Below, in pieces: positions 9,744 to 18,617 of a stretch of DNA of 64,000 nucleotides (position 1 is the stretch's first letter; every line of letters starts with the position of its first letter). The position numbers and the translations under genes were made by a program. The notes under the pieces were generated by a model that was given only the letters and a program-made list of their open reading frames with translations, made no database searches and had not been told where the DNA came from. Source of the DNA: CAZSXU01 sp964610505 (lineage in GTDB: Bacteria; Arandabacterota; Arandabacteria; JAGLYR01); NCBI GenBank assembly GCA_964610505.1, contig CAZSXU010000009.1, positions 1 through 64,000 of the forward strand. Direction: 5' to 3'.

Positions 9744-10472
9744 TCATGCGCGTCGCTTGCCCTCCGCGTCGCTGAGTCTCACGTACAGGGGTTCGAGGTG
9801 CATCGGATCATCCTTCACACCGGACACCAATCGCTCCGCGCCCAACCGGGCCAACGTCCGCGGCTCAGGCGAAATCCACTCGATTGACGCCGGCCGGACA
9901 CCTTCCGCTTCGAGGGCCGCCAGGGCCGGACGAAACCAATCCCCCTCCACGGCACCTCCTCCGCCGGCCACGACACAGACGCCGCCCCCCCCATCACCGA
10001 CGGCCACTCGACAGGCGATCGCCATATCCTCCGGGACACCCAGGCGCGTCCGCCGCGATTCGTCGATCCCTCGACGAGATCGGCGATAGAGCGCCCAGAA
10101 CACTTCTCCCCGGCGCGCATCGGAAAGCGCCAGGACCCACGGGCCGCCCTCAGATTCGGCGGCCAGAACGTCCAGCGTCGGGACCCCGACCAGATCGATG
10201 CCGCGGGCGTACGCCCACCCCTTCCCCAACCCCAACCCGGCTCTCAGACCCGTGAAGGACCCGGGACCCAGCGAAACGGTGATTCCCCCGATTCCGGAGA
10301 GATCCGTCTCCGTGTCTCGTAGCAGCCGCTCGGCCGCCGGCAACAAACGCTCCGTGTGCGAACCCGCAAGGTTCAGACGAACGTCCCCCAGGAATCTCGA
10401 TCCCGCAGGACCCGCGTCGACAAGGGCCACCCCACCGGTGTTTCCGGAGCTCTCAATCCCGAGCACAATCAC
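9744..10472 (-). CDS. tsaB: tRNA threonylcarbamoyladenosine biosynthesis protein TsaB
   Basis: TsaB is the scaffold subunit that pairs with TsaD and TsaE to make t6A37 in tRNA. The ASKHA fold start LGIESSGNTGGVAL, the S-HTERLLP motif and SLGPGSFTGLRAGLG are all present, and 242 residues is typical. The GTG start overlaps the tsaE stop by four bases (GTGA), a strong sign of translational coupling. The tsaD gene is not in the window. Confidence 0.93.
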   Translation of the reverse strand: MIVLGIESSGNTGGVALVDAGPAGSRFLGDVRLNLAGSHTERLLPAAERLLRDTETDLSGIGGITVSLGPGSFTGLRAGLGLGKGWAYARGIDLVGVPTLDVLAAESEGGPWVLALSDARRGEVFWALYRRSRRGIDESRRTRLGVPEDMAIACRVAVGDGGGGVCVVAGGGGAVEGDWFRPALAALEAEGVRPASIEWISPEPRTLARLGAERLVSGVKDDPMHLEPLYVRLSDAEGKRRA

Positions 10473-10942
10473 CCTTCGGACCTCACCTTCTCGAGCAGCC
10501 CCCGCCCCCGCACGCCCTTCGGGTGAAGCATGATTCGTCTCTCGGCACGGCCCGTGACATGAATCTCAACGTCCAGCCGGCCGTCGGGAAGCGCATCGGC
10601 GATCCGCTCACTCCACTCGATGAGCGTCACCCCGGGGCCGAAGATGATCTCATCATACCCCGCCGCGCGAAAATCCTCCACCCTTTCCAATCGGTAGAAA
10701 TCCAGGTGAAAGACCTGGAGCCTCCCCCGGTACTCATGAACCACGAGGAACGACGGGGAGGTCACTCGATCCTCGACATCCAGACCGGCGCACACGCCAC
10801 GCACGAAGCACGTCTTTCCGCTTCCCAGGCTCCCCGACAACGCAAGGACGTCACCCGGTTCGAGGAACCGTGCGAACCTCCGGGCGAGTGCTTCCGTCTC
10901 CGCCGAAGAGCGGGTATCGACGATCCACGATCGAGGGTCCAT
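10469..10942 (-). CDS. tsaE: tRNA t6A biosynthesis ATPase TsaE
   Basis: A small P-loop ATPase of the YjeE family, 157 residues. It shows a Walker A of SGSLGSGKT (about residues 38-46), SPSFLVVHEY, FHLDFYRLE and LIEWSERI, all characteristic of TsaE. The ATG at 10942 gives a one-base overlap with the porX stop (TGATG); a GTG one codon earlier is possible. The four-base overlap into tsaB supports joint production of the t6A complex. Confidence 0.93.
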   Translation of the reverse strand: MDPRSWIVDTRSSAETEALARRFARFLEPGDVLALSGSLGSGKTCFVRGVCAGLDVEDRVTSPSFLVVHEYRGRLQVFHLDFYRLERVEDFRAAGYDEIIFGPGVTLIEWSERIADALPDGRLDVEIHVTGRAERRIMLHPKGVRGRGLLEKVRSEG

Positions 10943-12504
10943 CACCTGGGCGTCATGACCGTACAGGGAACGATCATCTCCTCCAGCGAGATTCCTCCAT
11001 GCTGGAAGCTCCCCTTGTACTGTCGTTCGTACTCATGGTACTTCGTCGGATAGACGAAGTAGTAGTCTTCCTCGGCAATGATGTAGTTCTTGTTGAGGCT
11101 GTCGGCGGGCAAATTGAAAACCGCCGGGTCCTTGATCAACAACGCATGCCGAGGGTCGCAATTCAAGTTGCTGCCGAACTTGTATCTCAGATTCGTCGAG
11201 GTTTGCCGGTCGCCGTGGGCGATCGTCGCCCGCGTTCCCAGAACGGATCCGTGGTCGCTGGTGAGAACCACCGTGATCCCCAGCGAGGCGAGAAGCTTGA
11301 GCGTATCGAACAGCGGGGAGTGGGCGAACCAGGACTTGGTCAGGCTGCGAAACGCCGCCTCGTCGGGCGAGATCTCCTGGAGCAGCTCGGACTCCGACCG
11401 GCCGTGGGCGAGCATGTCCATGAAGTTGAACACCAGAGAGACCAGGCGCTGGGATGCATACCCCCGGGCCTGGCGCCGCACGTTGGCCGCCTCCTCGGCG
11501 TTGTAGATCTTCACGTATTTCGGGGGGGGAGAGAGATGAATCCCCAACCGCTCCAGCTGCTTGTCCATGAGCTGTCGTTCGAAGCGGTTCTTACTCCTCT
11601 CGTCTCCTCGGGTCTCCTGCCAGTACTCGGGAAACGTCTCGTGGATCTCGCTGGGGAAGAGTCCCGCGAAGATGGAGTTTCGGGCATAAGGCGTGGCCGA
11701 CGGCAGAATCGTGTAGTAGCAGCGGGTCTGCATGGCGAAGTAGGACTCCAGCAACGGCTCGATGGTCAGCCACTGATCCAGACGCATGCAGTCCAGGACC
11801 ACGAAACAGACCGAGGAACTCCGCTCCATCTCGGGAGCGAGAAACCGCCGGACCAGGTCCGCCGACATCGGAGGGCCGTCCTCGCCCGAGATCCATTCAC
11901 GGTAGTACTCTCGAATGAATTTGGCGAACTCCACGTTGGATTCGCGCCGCTGGTCGTTGTGGGTCTGTCGAAGGTCTTCCTCCGCGAAATCGTCCAGGAG
12001 CACGTCCCACTCGGAGAGGTTGAAATGGATGTCGATCCAATCCTCCCAGGCCATGGGTCCCGCCCGCCGGATCGTATTCTTGCGAAAATCCTCGACGTAA
12101 TCGCGTGTGATCTGCATCGACTGGATCGACCGCTTGTCCAGAATGCGCCGGCAAGCCGAGAGCACCTGGACCGGATTGACCGGTTTGATCAGGAAGTCAT
12201 CGATCCGCTTCCCAATGGCCTCGTCGACCAGCGATTCTTCCTCGCTCTTGGTAATCATCACGACCGGGAGGCTCGGCCTCACGCCCTTGACGGCCTCGAG
12301 TGTCTCCAAACCGCTCATTCCGGGCATGAACTCGTCCAACAGAACGAGATCAAATCGCCTCTCCCTCACCAGGCGGACGGCGTCCTCCCCGTTTCCAACG
12401 GGCGTCACACAGTATCCCCGCTCGGTCAGAAACAAGATGTGAGGCCGCAACAGGTCGATCTCGTCGTCGACCCAGAGGAGGCTGTACGTTTTCGTGTTCT
12501 CCAT
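10942..12504 (-). CDS. porX: PorX-like response regulator with PglZ phosphatase domain
   Basis: The 520-residue protein joins an N-terminal receiver domain (VDDEIDLL, phospho-acceptor in LVLLDEFMPGMSG, MITKSEEE, FLIKP; about residues 1-125) to a PglZ/alkaline-phosphatase-superfamily domain with VLDCMRLDQW, LPSATPYARN and TSDHGS. In Bacteroidetes this architecture is PorX, which controls the type IX secretion system. The start is the ATG at 12504, where the receiver domain begins; the frame is open upstream but without homology. It lies downstream of a sensor kinase gene and overlaps tsaE. The link to a type IX-like system here is inference. Confidence 0.88.
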   Translation of the reverse strand: MENTKTYSLLWVDDEIDLLRPHILFLTERGYCVTPVGNGEDAVRLVRERRFDLVLLDEFMPGMSGLETLEAVKGVRPSLPVVMITKSEEESLVDEAIGKRIDDFLIKPVNPVQVLSACRRILDKRSIQSMQITRDYVEDFRKNTIRRAGPMAWEDWIDIHFNLSEWDVLLDDFAEEDLRQTHNDQRRESNVEFAKFIREYYREWISGEDGPPMSADLVRRFLAPEMERSSSVCFVVLDCMRLDQWLTIEPLLESYFAMQTRCYYTILPSATPYARNSIFAGLFPSEIHETFPEYWQETRGDERSKNRFERQLMDKQLERLGIHLSPPPKYVKIYNAEEAANVRRQARGYASQRLVSLVFNFMDMLAHGRSESELLQEISPDEAAFRSLTKSWFAHSPLFDTLKLLASLGITVVLTSDHGSVLGTRATIAHGDRQTSTNLRYKFGSNLNCDPRHALLIKDPAVFNLPADSLNKNYIIAEEDYYFVYPTKYHEYERQYKGSFQHGGISLEEMIVPCTVMTPR

Positions 12505-12603
12505 AGTTCCCACTTCTCCTCGGATCGAATGTTCCTTGCGCTCCGCCCCGGCGATCCGAGCTTCCGGCGAACCCCGGACCGCTTCGTCCACGCGTCTTCC
12601 GCG

Positions 12604-13890
12604 CTAGTCGGTCGGGAGAGTCACGCGAAACACCGTTCCCTTTCCCGGTTGTGAATTCTTCAACAACAGCTTGCCGCCGTGGTATTCTTCGATAATCCGC
12701 TTGGCCAGTGGCAATCCCAATCCCCAGCCCCGCTTCTTGCTGGAGTAGCCGGGCGTAAACGCCTTGTCGCGCTCGGCGGCGTTCATCCCACGGCCGTTGT
12801 CCGTCACCAGAATTTCCAGTGCCGCGTCCTCCGCCCGATAGCGCGACGTAACGTCAATTCGGCCGTTCGGATGCTCAATCGATTCCACCGAATTCTTCAG
12901 CAGGTTCTCGATCACCCACTCGAGAAGCTCCGCGTTGCCCCGCACGCACGGGCTGTCGTCGTGCTTTTCGTTGATTTCGATCTCTCGACCCAGCCGAGGC
13001 AGTCGTCGCTTGAAATACTCTACCGTGTTGTGCACCACCGTCGGCACGTGCACGGGTTGCACCTTCGGGCTCGTCCCCACACTCTCGAAGCGGGAAGAAA
13101 TCTTGCTCAACCGGGCGACGTCCTTTTCCATGTCCGACACGATGGCCTGCGGCGACAGGTCATCGGTTTCCTCCTCCGGCCCCAGCCGCCCCTTCAGAAT
13201 CTCCAGCCATCCCATCAAGGACGAGATGGGGGTTCCCAACTGGTGGGCCGTCTCCCTTGCCATTCCGACCCAGATGGACTTCTGCTCTCCCGCCTTGACG
13301 GACCGGTAGCCGAGATAGCCCAGAAACACGAAAACACCCACGATGAACACCTGCACGATCGGGAGGTACTTCAGCTGACGGATGATGCTCGATTCCCCGT
13401 AGTGCACCATGCCCACGACCCGGTTGTTCTCGGGTAACACCATCGGAATCGGGGCGTGGCGGGCATCCATCTGCGCGACGATCTCCAGAATCTCCGTGGC
13501 CGGCCCCGGCGGCGGATTCTTGGGATCAATCTCGCGGAATACCTGATACGGAATGGCATAGGTGTCGATCCCGATTTTCTTCCAGGCCAGCGGGACCCCC
13601 CGCTCGTCCGTGATCACCAGGGGAAAATCGATTCTGCGAATCACGCTGTCCAAAATAGAGTGCAGGTTCCGATCATCCATCGCCGGGAAGGTGGCCGTCG
13701 CGCAGAAGTGAGCGAAGACGCCGGAGAGGACATCGGCCTGGGTCTCGAGTCTTCTCACCAGATTGTGGGTGTAGAGAAGAAACAGGACCACCAGTCCGGC
13801 GCTTCCCAGGAACATGTAGCTCCTGAGAAACGTCGCCGACGTGAGGCTCTTTCGCTCGCCGGGTCGCCGGGCCATCTTACTCGCCGTCAT
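12604..13890 (-). CDS. sensor histidine kinase, PorY-like
   Basis: About 428 residues. An N-terminal membrane segment (FLGSAGLVVLFLLYT) is followed by a sensor region of roughly 160 residues, then a second membrane segment (VQVFIVGVFVFLGYLGY) and a kinase core. The H-box is RETAHQLGTPISSL, the N-box is ENLLKNSVESI, then DNGRGM and GWGLGLPLAKRII. The HQLGTPISSL form is the one I associate with PorY-type kinases. I took the ATG at 13890, which overlaps the previous gene by 14 bases and has GGAG upstream; an ATG at 13875 is possible. It probably phosphorylates the PorX-like regulator encoded next. Confidence 0.85.
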   Translation of the reverse strand: MTASKMARRPGERKSLTSATFLRSYMFLGSAGLVVLFLLYTHNLVRRLETQADVLSGVFAHFCATATFPAMDDRNLHSILDSVIRRIDFPLVITDERGVPLAWKKIGIDTYAIPYQVFREIDPKNPPPGPATEILEIVAQMDARHAPIPMVLPENNRVVGMVHYGESSIIRQLKYLPIVQVFIVGVFVFLGYLGYRSVKAGEQKSIWVGMARETAHQLGTPISSLMGWLEILKGRLGPEEETDDLSPQAIVSDMEKDVARLSKISSRFESVGTSPKVQPVHVPTVVHNTVEYFKRRLPRLGREIEINEKHDDSPCVRGNAELLEWVIENLLKNSVESIEHPNGRIDVTSRYRAEDAALEILVTDNGRGMNAAERDKAFTPGYSSKKRGWGLGLPLAKRIIEEYHGGKLLLKNSQPGKGTVFRVTLPTD

Positions 13891-14377
13891 GTCCGCCCTC
13901 TCCGAGGACACCTTCTTCCGGGAAGCCCGGCCCGAACATCGAACCGAGCCGCGCCCGCATCGCTTCCCAGTGCGTCGCTTTCCAGTAGAACCGATCGCAG
14001 GTCGCGCAATAGCCGAACGCTTCCTGAGTTTGAAACACGTATGGTGGAACTCGGTTCCTGGCGCTCTCCTTCGGAACGAAGTCCAGCGTCCCATTGCACA
14101 CCAGACACCGTGTGAAGGGCTTGGCCTTCTCCAGAAGCGGAAGCGTTCCGCTCAGATCCCGCAGCTGGTCCTCGAGCAGGTCCGCATGGATACCGGTCAC
14201 CGCAACCGGGTCCCGCGAGGAGAGAGATCGGTTCCGGGAGAGCAAGATGCGACCTTCCCGCCGCGCCATGGACAGCATCTCTCCCGCCGTCGCCCCCGAC
14301 ACGTACCGCGCGTCATGTCCCAGGATCCTCAGCCACCGGCACAACGCGCCCGCCGTCGAGTCCACGAGGAATTTCAT
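13877..14377 (-). CDS. Mut7-C RNase-like protein with zinc ribbon
   Basis: A 166-residue protein of the Mut7-C family: an N-terminal PIN-like part (FLVDSTAGALCRWLRILGHD, then LLSRNRSL) and a C-terminal zinc ribbon with CLVC and CATC pairs (about residues 91-94 and 123-126). The family is thought to act on RNA, but its substrate is not established. It is the first gene after the promoter at 14470-14498 and overlaps the kinase gene. Confidence 0.85.
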   Translation of the reverse strand: MKFLVDSTAGALCRWLRILGHDARYVSGATAGEMLSMARREGRILLSRNRSLSSRDPVAVTGIHADLLEDQLRDLSGTLPLLEKAKPFTRCLVCNGTLDFVPKESARNRVPPYVFQTQEAFGYCATCDRFYWKATHWEAMRARLGSMFGPGFPEEGVLGEGGHDGE

Positions 14378-14469
14378 CGCGAAACCACCGCCCGGGACAT
14401 CGAAGACCCGAACCCGGGCTTCCCCGGGTACCGTACCATCCCCTCTAACCCTTTTCCACGCCCATTCTT

Positions 14470-14498
14470 ACTTTAGGGTTCCGGCGCGAATTTCTCAA
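14470..14498 (-). promoter_or_regulatory. sigma70-type promoter for the Mut7-C/kinase/porX/tsaE run
   Basis: TTGAGA (14493-14498) and TAAAGT (14470-14475) lie 17 bp apart on the minus strand, giving a leader of about 86 nt. The leader holds a perfect hairpin ACCCGGG-CTTC-CCCGGGT at 14412-14429. No terminator-like T-run follows it. Confidence 0.55.
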
Positions 14499-14659
14499 CA
14501 GGTTTCGTGCGGGGTTTCGTGCCCGGACCGGGCGTCCGCCCCCCCAGAGCCCCAGAGCGTAGACATTGGTGATTCCGGCATGGAAAGGTTGAATTCGTTT
14601 CCGTGCAATTCGCGGCTTGGGATCACATTCGGATCACGGGTACGACGGGCGTGCACTGC

Positions 14660-15937
14660 CTAGACAAGCTCCGTCAGTCCTTCCATGTAGGGTCGAACGG
14701 CTTCGGGAAGGACAACGGTACCCGCCTCGGTCTGGTTGTTCTCGACCAGAGCCACAAGAATGCGTGGGAGGGCGACACCCGATCCATTGAGCGTGTGAAC
14801 CAGGCGGGCCTTTCCCCCATCGGCGGGACGGTAGCGAGCCCCGATCCGGCGGGCCTGGAAATCTTCGAAGTTGGAGCAAGAGGAAACTTCCAACCACTTC
14901 TTCTGGGCCGCACTCCAGACTTCCAGGTCGTAGCACTTGGCAGCGGAGAAACTGAGGTCCCCGGTGGACAGGAGCGACACGCGGTACGGCAGGTTCAGAC
15001 GCCGGAGAACCTGTTCCGCGTCGGCGACAAGCGATTCCAGCTCGGCGTAGGATTCCTCCGGACGGCAGAATTTCACCAGCTCAACTTTGTCGAACTGGTG
15101 CACCCGTACCAGGCCCCGGGTTTCCTTTCCGTAGGATCCCGCCTCTCGACGGAAACACGCCGTGTACGCAACGTAGCGAAGAGGCAGGTCGTCCGCCGTC
15201 AACGTCCGGTTGCGGAGCAGATTGGTGACAGGCACCTCGGCCGTCGGAATGAGAAACAGCTCGTCCTCCGGGCAGTAGTACATGTCCTCTTCCAACTTGG
15301 GCAGCTGTCCCGTCCCAAACATCGTCTCCCGGTTCGCCAGGAAAGGCGGGGCGATCTCCACGTATCCGTGCTCCTTGATGTGGAGATCCAACATGAGCTG
15401 AACGAGGGCCCGCTGGAGTCTCGCCCCGGCGCCCTTGAGCAGGGCGAAACCACTGCCGGCCAAGCTGGACGCCGCCCCGAAGTCCATGATCCCCAGGGCC
15501 TCGCCCAGGTCCCAGTGATATCGCGGCTCAAAGGAGAACTCGGGGATCTCTCCCCACGTCCGCAGGATCTGATTCGCGGACTCATCGGCCCCCGTGGGTA
15601 CGCTGGGATGCGGGACGTTGGGAATCCGGATCTCGATCGAGTACATCGCGTCTTCAATCGTCTTGAGGACCTCGTCGAGGGTCTTGATCTCCTCGGAAAC
15701 CTTTCTCATGTGGGCAATCTGCTCGTTCGCTTCCCTCCCTCGACCCGAGGCCTTGAGACGCCCGATCTCCTCGGACACATCGTTACGTTTTTTCTTCAGG
15801 GCATCCGCCCTGACCAGAAGATCTCGCCGCTTCTCGTCTTGGCGGAGAAGTCCATCCAGATCGGCCGACTCCCCCTTGTCGTGAAGCGTCTTCCTTATTA
15901 GATCCGGATTGGAACGAACGAATTTCCGATCCAGCAT
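14660..15937 (-). CDS. serS: seryl-tRNA synthetase
   Basis: SerRS charges tRNA-Ser (and tRNA-Sec, relevant because selB is encoded in the window). The 425-residue protein has the N-terminal coiled-coil arm (about residues 30-105) and the class II catalytic core: motif 2 ACFRREAGSYGKETRGLVRVHQF, read here in two halves around GKET, and motif 3 NGSGVALPRILVALVE. The start lies 6 bases after the stop of the HemC-like gene, so the two are probably one transcript. Confidence 0.97.
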   Translation of the reverse strand: MLDRKFVRSNPDLIRKTLHDKGESADLDGLLRQDEKRRDLLVRADALKKKRNDVSEEIGRLKASGRGREANEQIAHMRKVSEEIKTLDEVLKTIEDAMYSIEIRIPNVPHPSVPTGADESANQILRTWGEIPEFSFEPRYHWDLGEALGIMDFGAASSLAGSGFALLKGAGARLQRALVQLMLDLHIKEHGYVEIAPPFLANRETMFGTGQLPKLEEDMYYCPEDELFLIPTAEVPVTNLLRNRTLTADDLPLRYVAYTACFRREAGSYGKETRGLVRVHQFDKVELVKFCRPEESYAELESLVADAEQVLRRLNLPYRVSLLSTGDLSFSAAKCYDLEVWSAAQKKWLEVSSCSNFEDFQARRIGARYRPADGGKARLVHTLNGSGVALPRILVALVENNQTEAGTVVLPEAVRPYMEGLTELV

Positions 15938-15943
15938 CGGAAC

Positions 15944-17098
15944 CTAGTCTCCTGCTCCAGAACCGCCCGACGTTCTCTCGAGGGTGCGGGAACTCCGCCG
16001 ACCTCGCCGCAGCAACCGATCCGCGCCCAGGTCATACAACTTTTCCGCCAGGACCCGGCCCAGCTCGGCCCCACGATCCACCTCTCCCAACAGGGAGTCC
16101 CTCACCACTTCCTGTCCATCCAAACTCCAGAGCGCCGCCTCCATCTGGATTCCCTTACCCGATACCTGTGCCAGCGCGCCCAGGGTCCCGTTGACTCCAT
16201 CCATTTCCCGAACCAGCGCCCGCTCGGCTTCCACCGCATACCGGGTGGGGCCGTCCTCCAGTGGTTCAAGCCATTTCTCGCAACGCCGGTCCCCCTCGCG
16301 CACGACCAGCGCCATCCCCCCCCGCCCCGGGGCGGGGAGAAACATGGAACCGTCCAGCACTTCCGCAACGACGTCCTGCAGGCCGAGGAGCTCCAGTTCC
16401 ACCACCGGCGCGATCAGGCCGTCCAACTGGCCTCTCTTGACGCGCCGGAGCGAAGCGGCGAGAGATTGTCTCAGCGAGATGGAGTTCAGATCGGGCCGGT
16501 GGTCGGCAAGCTGGAACCGTGTCAAATCGTCCGGGACGCCGATGCGGCCGGTTTCCGGCAAATCATCCAGCAGGGTCCCGGTGGAGGAAACCAGAGCCTG
16601 AAACGGGGCGAGCCGCTCACCCACCACGACGATCTGCAATCCGGCGGGAAGATCATCCGGCAAATCCTCCACCGGCATGACCACGGCATTCGCGGACTTG
16701 CGTTCCAGAGACCGCAGGAGGACATTCGACCCCCGCTTCAGGTGCCGGTTGCGCGCGTGACTCCGCACGGGCCGAATCTCCACCGCCAGCTTTGGATGAA
16801 GAATCTCCAGCTGCTCCAGTACGGTTCGCGTGCAGGCCAGCGCAAGCGACGAATGCTCGCACGCCAGCACCAGTTGATCCACCGACTTTCTCTCGTCCGG
16901 ACGATTCATCTTGTACGAATACGAACTTGAGGTCAGTTCGAGGATATGGCCGGGGGAACAATCGGCATCGACGGCGCCGCCCTCTATCTCAAGAGCGCTC
17001 ACGCTGCGCCCGGTTCCGCCGCAAACCCTCGCGTGCGGAGCCGTACCTGCCCCCCATTGCTCGGCGAATTCTTCCGAAGACGCCGCCGGCCGGCCCAT
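15944..17098 (-). CDS. HemC-like protein lacking the cofactor cysteine (predicted pseudoenzyme)
   Basis: From about residue 72 the protein aligns end to end and almost without gaps to porphobilinogen deaminase: SSLALA, EDLPDDLPAGL, RPDL, LRRVKRGQLDGLI, LPAPGRGGMAL and LGALA. Yet the dipyrromethane-binding Cys (E. coli C242) aligns with Val302. R11, K55, K83, R131, R132, R155 and R176 align with Glu, Ser, Glu, Leu, Thr, Ser and Leu; the active-site Asp84 and Arg149 equivalents remain. It is therefore unlikely to make hydroxymethylbilane. The start is uncertain: ATG 17098 has a GGAAG site and a codon-like extension, while ATG 16909 gives 321 residues, the normal HemC length. Linked to serS. Confidence 0.75.
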   Translation of the reverse strand: MGRPAASSEEFAEQWGAGTAPHARVCGGTGRSVSALEIEGGAVDADCSPGHILELTSSSYSYKMNRPDERKSVDQLVLACEHSSLALACTRTVLEQLEILHPKLAVEIRPVRSHARNRHLKRGSNVLLRSLERKSANAVVMPVEDLPDDLPAGLQIVVVGERLAPFQALVSSTGTLLDDLPETGRIGVPDDLTRFQLADHRPDLNSISLRQSLAASLRRVKRGQLDGLIAPVVELELLGLQDVVAEVLDGSMFLPAPGRGGMALVVREGDRRCEKWLEPLEDGPTRYAVEAERALVREMDGVNGTLGALAQVSGKGIQMEAALWSLDGQEVVRDSLLGEVDRGAELGRVLAEKLYDLGADRLLRRGRRSSRTLERTSGGSGAGD

Positions 17099-17158
17099 TC
17101 ATCTTCCGTGTCGCCACTCGCATCCACGACATCCCGCATTCGCGTTTGCGGTGGACCC

Positions 17159-17187
17159 AGGCTAGCACGCGCCCCCCGCCAAGTCAA
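17159..17187 (-). promoter_or_regulatory. sigma70-type promoter for the HemC-like/serS pair
   Basis: TTGACT (17182-17187) and TAGCCT (17159-17164) are 17 bp apart on the minus strand. The start near 17152 is 54 nt before ATG 17098 and about 243 nt before ATG 16909, which slightly favours the longer protein. I looked for a T-box sequence in the leader and did not find one. Confidence 0.5.
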
Positions 17188-17436
17188 AGCTTTTGGGAGT
17201 TCTCGTTCTCCTCTGCGCCCTTTGCTGTGCGGAACCCGTGCGAGCTCTTGATTCACGCCCGCGGGCGGGAATCTGTCTTGCGGGCCGGCATGTCGCCGGA
17301 GAGCGCCCGCCGGCCACTCGGTGGTTTCCTCCGTCGTCAAGGCTTCTTGGTTTCTTCGTGGACTTCGTGGTGGAGGCTTATCCGGTGTTCCCTGCATCGT
17401 CTGTGATGAAAGCCCGCCGGTAGGGATGTGGCCGGA
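17188..17436. other. intergenic stretch after the WecA-like gene
   Basis: It contains a GGCCGGC/GCCGGCC inverted repeat (17283-17289 and 17309-17315) and a short CTTCGTG-type direct repeat at 17351-17372 that resembles ones at 4766-4786 and 49037-49062. No gene is apparent, and no T-run follows the inverted repeat. Confidence 0.5.
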
Positions 17437-18444
17437 TCAGCTGCGGTGGACGGGGATGCCACTCAACCGCACGCCCAACCACAGCAGTCCCGCTCCCGCC
17501 AGGGGAGCCACGATGAGAGCACTCGTCACCGTCAGGTACCGGCTGAGGACAACGCCGCACAGAGCCAGGGCCAGGCACATGGCGTAGATCACCAACACCG
17601 GACCCTTCGGGGGTCGGACCAGGAAGGCGAGTCGATGAGAGGAGTGATCCTTACCTGCCTCATAGATACCGCGTCCCTCCCGGTATCGGATGAGGGTCAC
17701 CAGACAGATGTCGAAAATCGGATAACCGAGGATCAGGACGGGAACCAGCAGGAACAGGTGAGAACTTTGGTGCCACGTCGACATCAGAGCGACGGACGCC
17801 ATTACGTAGCCGAGGAACATGGATCCCGCGTCACCCAGGAAAATCGAAGCCGGGTTGAAGTTGAAGCGGAGAAAGGCCAGACTCGCCCCCGCCGCCGAAG
17901 CAGCCAGGATGGCCGTGAGCAGCTGGCCGTGGAGCGTACATATCGACAGGAAGGCCATTGAGGCAATGAAGGCGATCCCGCTTGAGATGCCGTCCATATT
18001 GTCCAGGAAGTTGAAGGCATTGATGATCCCGACGACCCAGAAGAGGGACAGGGACATGTCCATCCAGCCGTCGGTGATGAGCCCATTGGTGTTCCCTGAA
18101 AACAGGAGGAGCAGACCGGCGGCCAACTGTCCGGAGAGTTTCGTCAGGGGTGACAATCCGACCCGATCGTCCACCAGCCCGATCAGGAACATGAGAAAGG
18201 CGCCGCCCATGAATCCCAGGAAGCGCCGGGTCACCGGCTCGTGAAGCAGGTACATGCCGACCCCGACCGCTGCGAGAAACCCCAGAAAGACGGACAGGCC
18301 GCCCAGAAGCGGCATCGGGCTCTTGTGCGTCTTCCTCGACGACGGCACGTCCACGAAGTTGGTCTTCCGGGCGACGAACCGCACCACGGGCGTCATGACC
18401 AGCACGACCACGAACGCAACCGAGAATACCAGAAGGTGAGTCAT
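17437..18444 (-). CDS. WecA-like undecaprenyl-phosphate sugar-1-phosphate transferase
   Basis: A polytopic membrane enzyme of the MraY/WecA family, about 335 residues with roughly ten hydrophobic segments. Family motifs are DDRVGLSP, NFLDNMDGISSG, FLGDAGSMFLGY and the cytosolic KDHSSHRLAF (HxxH-type) loop. WecA enzymes load the first sugar phosphate onto the lipid carrier for O-antigen or exopolysaccharide. I used the ATG at 18444, where the first membrane helix begins. It closes a run of surface-sugar genes, which fits a lipid-linked polysaccharide. Confidence 0.88.
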   Translation of the reverse strand: MTHLLVFSVAFVVVLVMTPVVRFVARKTNFVDVPSSRKTHKSPMPLLGGLSVFLGFLAAVGVGMYLLHEPVTRRFLGFMGGAFLMFLIGLVDDRVGLSPLTKLSGQLAAGLLLLFSGNTNGLITDGWMDMSLSLFWVVGIINAFNFLDNMDGISSGIAFIASMAFLSICTLHGQLLTAILAASAAGASLAFLRFNFNPASIFLGDAGSMFLGYVMASVALMSTWHQSSHLFLLVPVLILGYPIFDICLVTLIRYREGRGIYEAGKDHSSHRLAFLVRPPKGPVLVIYAMCLALALCGVVLSRYLTVTSALIVAPLAGAGLLWLGVRLSGIPVHRS

Positions 18445-18617
18445 GTCAGGTACCCCAACCTCCACGCGCGCAACATCATTCCCCGACCCGCCCGATTTGC
18501 GATGCAGCGGCCCGAACCACAAGCGGTAGCCACTTTACCCGGACACGCTAATCCTGTCAAGGATAACGAGAAGACTTGGAAGGAAAGATGTTTCGCAGGA
18601 ACGCGACGCTCCTCGCG

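Noticed and set aside
10870..12654. Long plus-strand open frame opposite porX
   Set aside because: GC-rich antisense shadow: His/Arg/Pro-rich, no family features, and porX on the other strand is clear.
14378..14659. Possible tRNA or small RNA in the spacer before serS end
   Set aside because: I looked for a cloverleaf and a TTCGAA-type T-arm and found none; only the promoter and a GC hairpin are supported.
16910..17152. T-box leader upstream of serS
   Set aside because: No AGGGTGG-ACCGCG-type sequence or terminator is visible, and the HemC-like gene lies between this region and serS.
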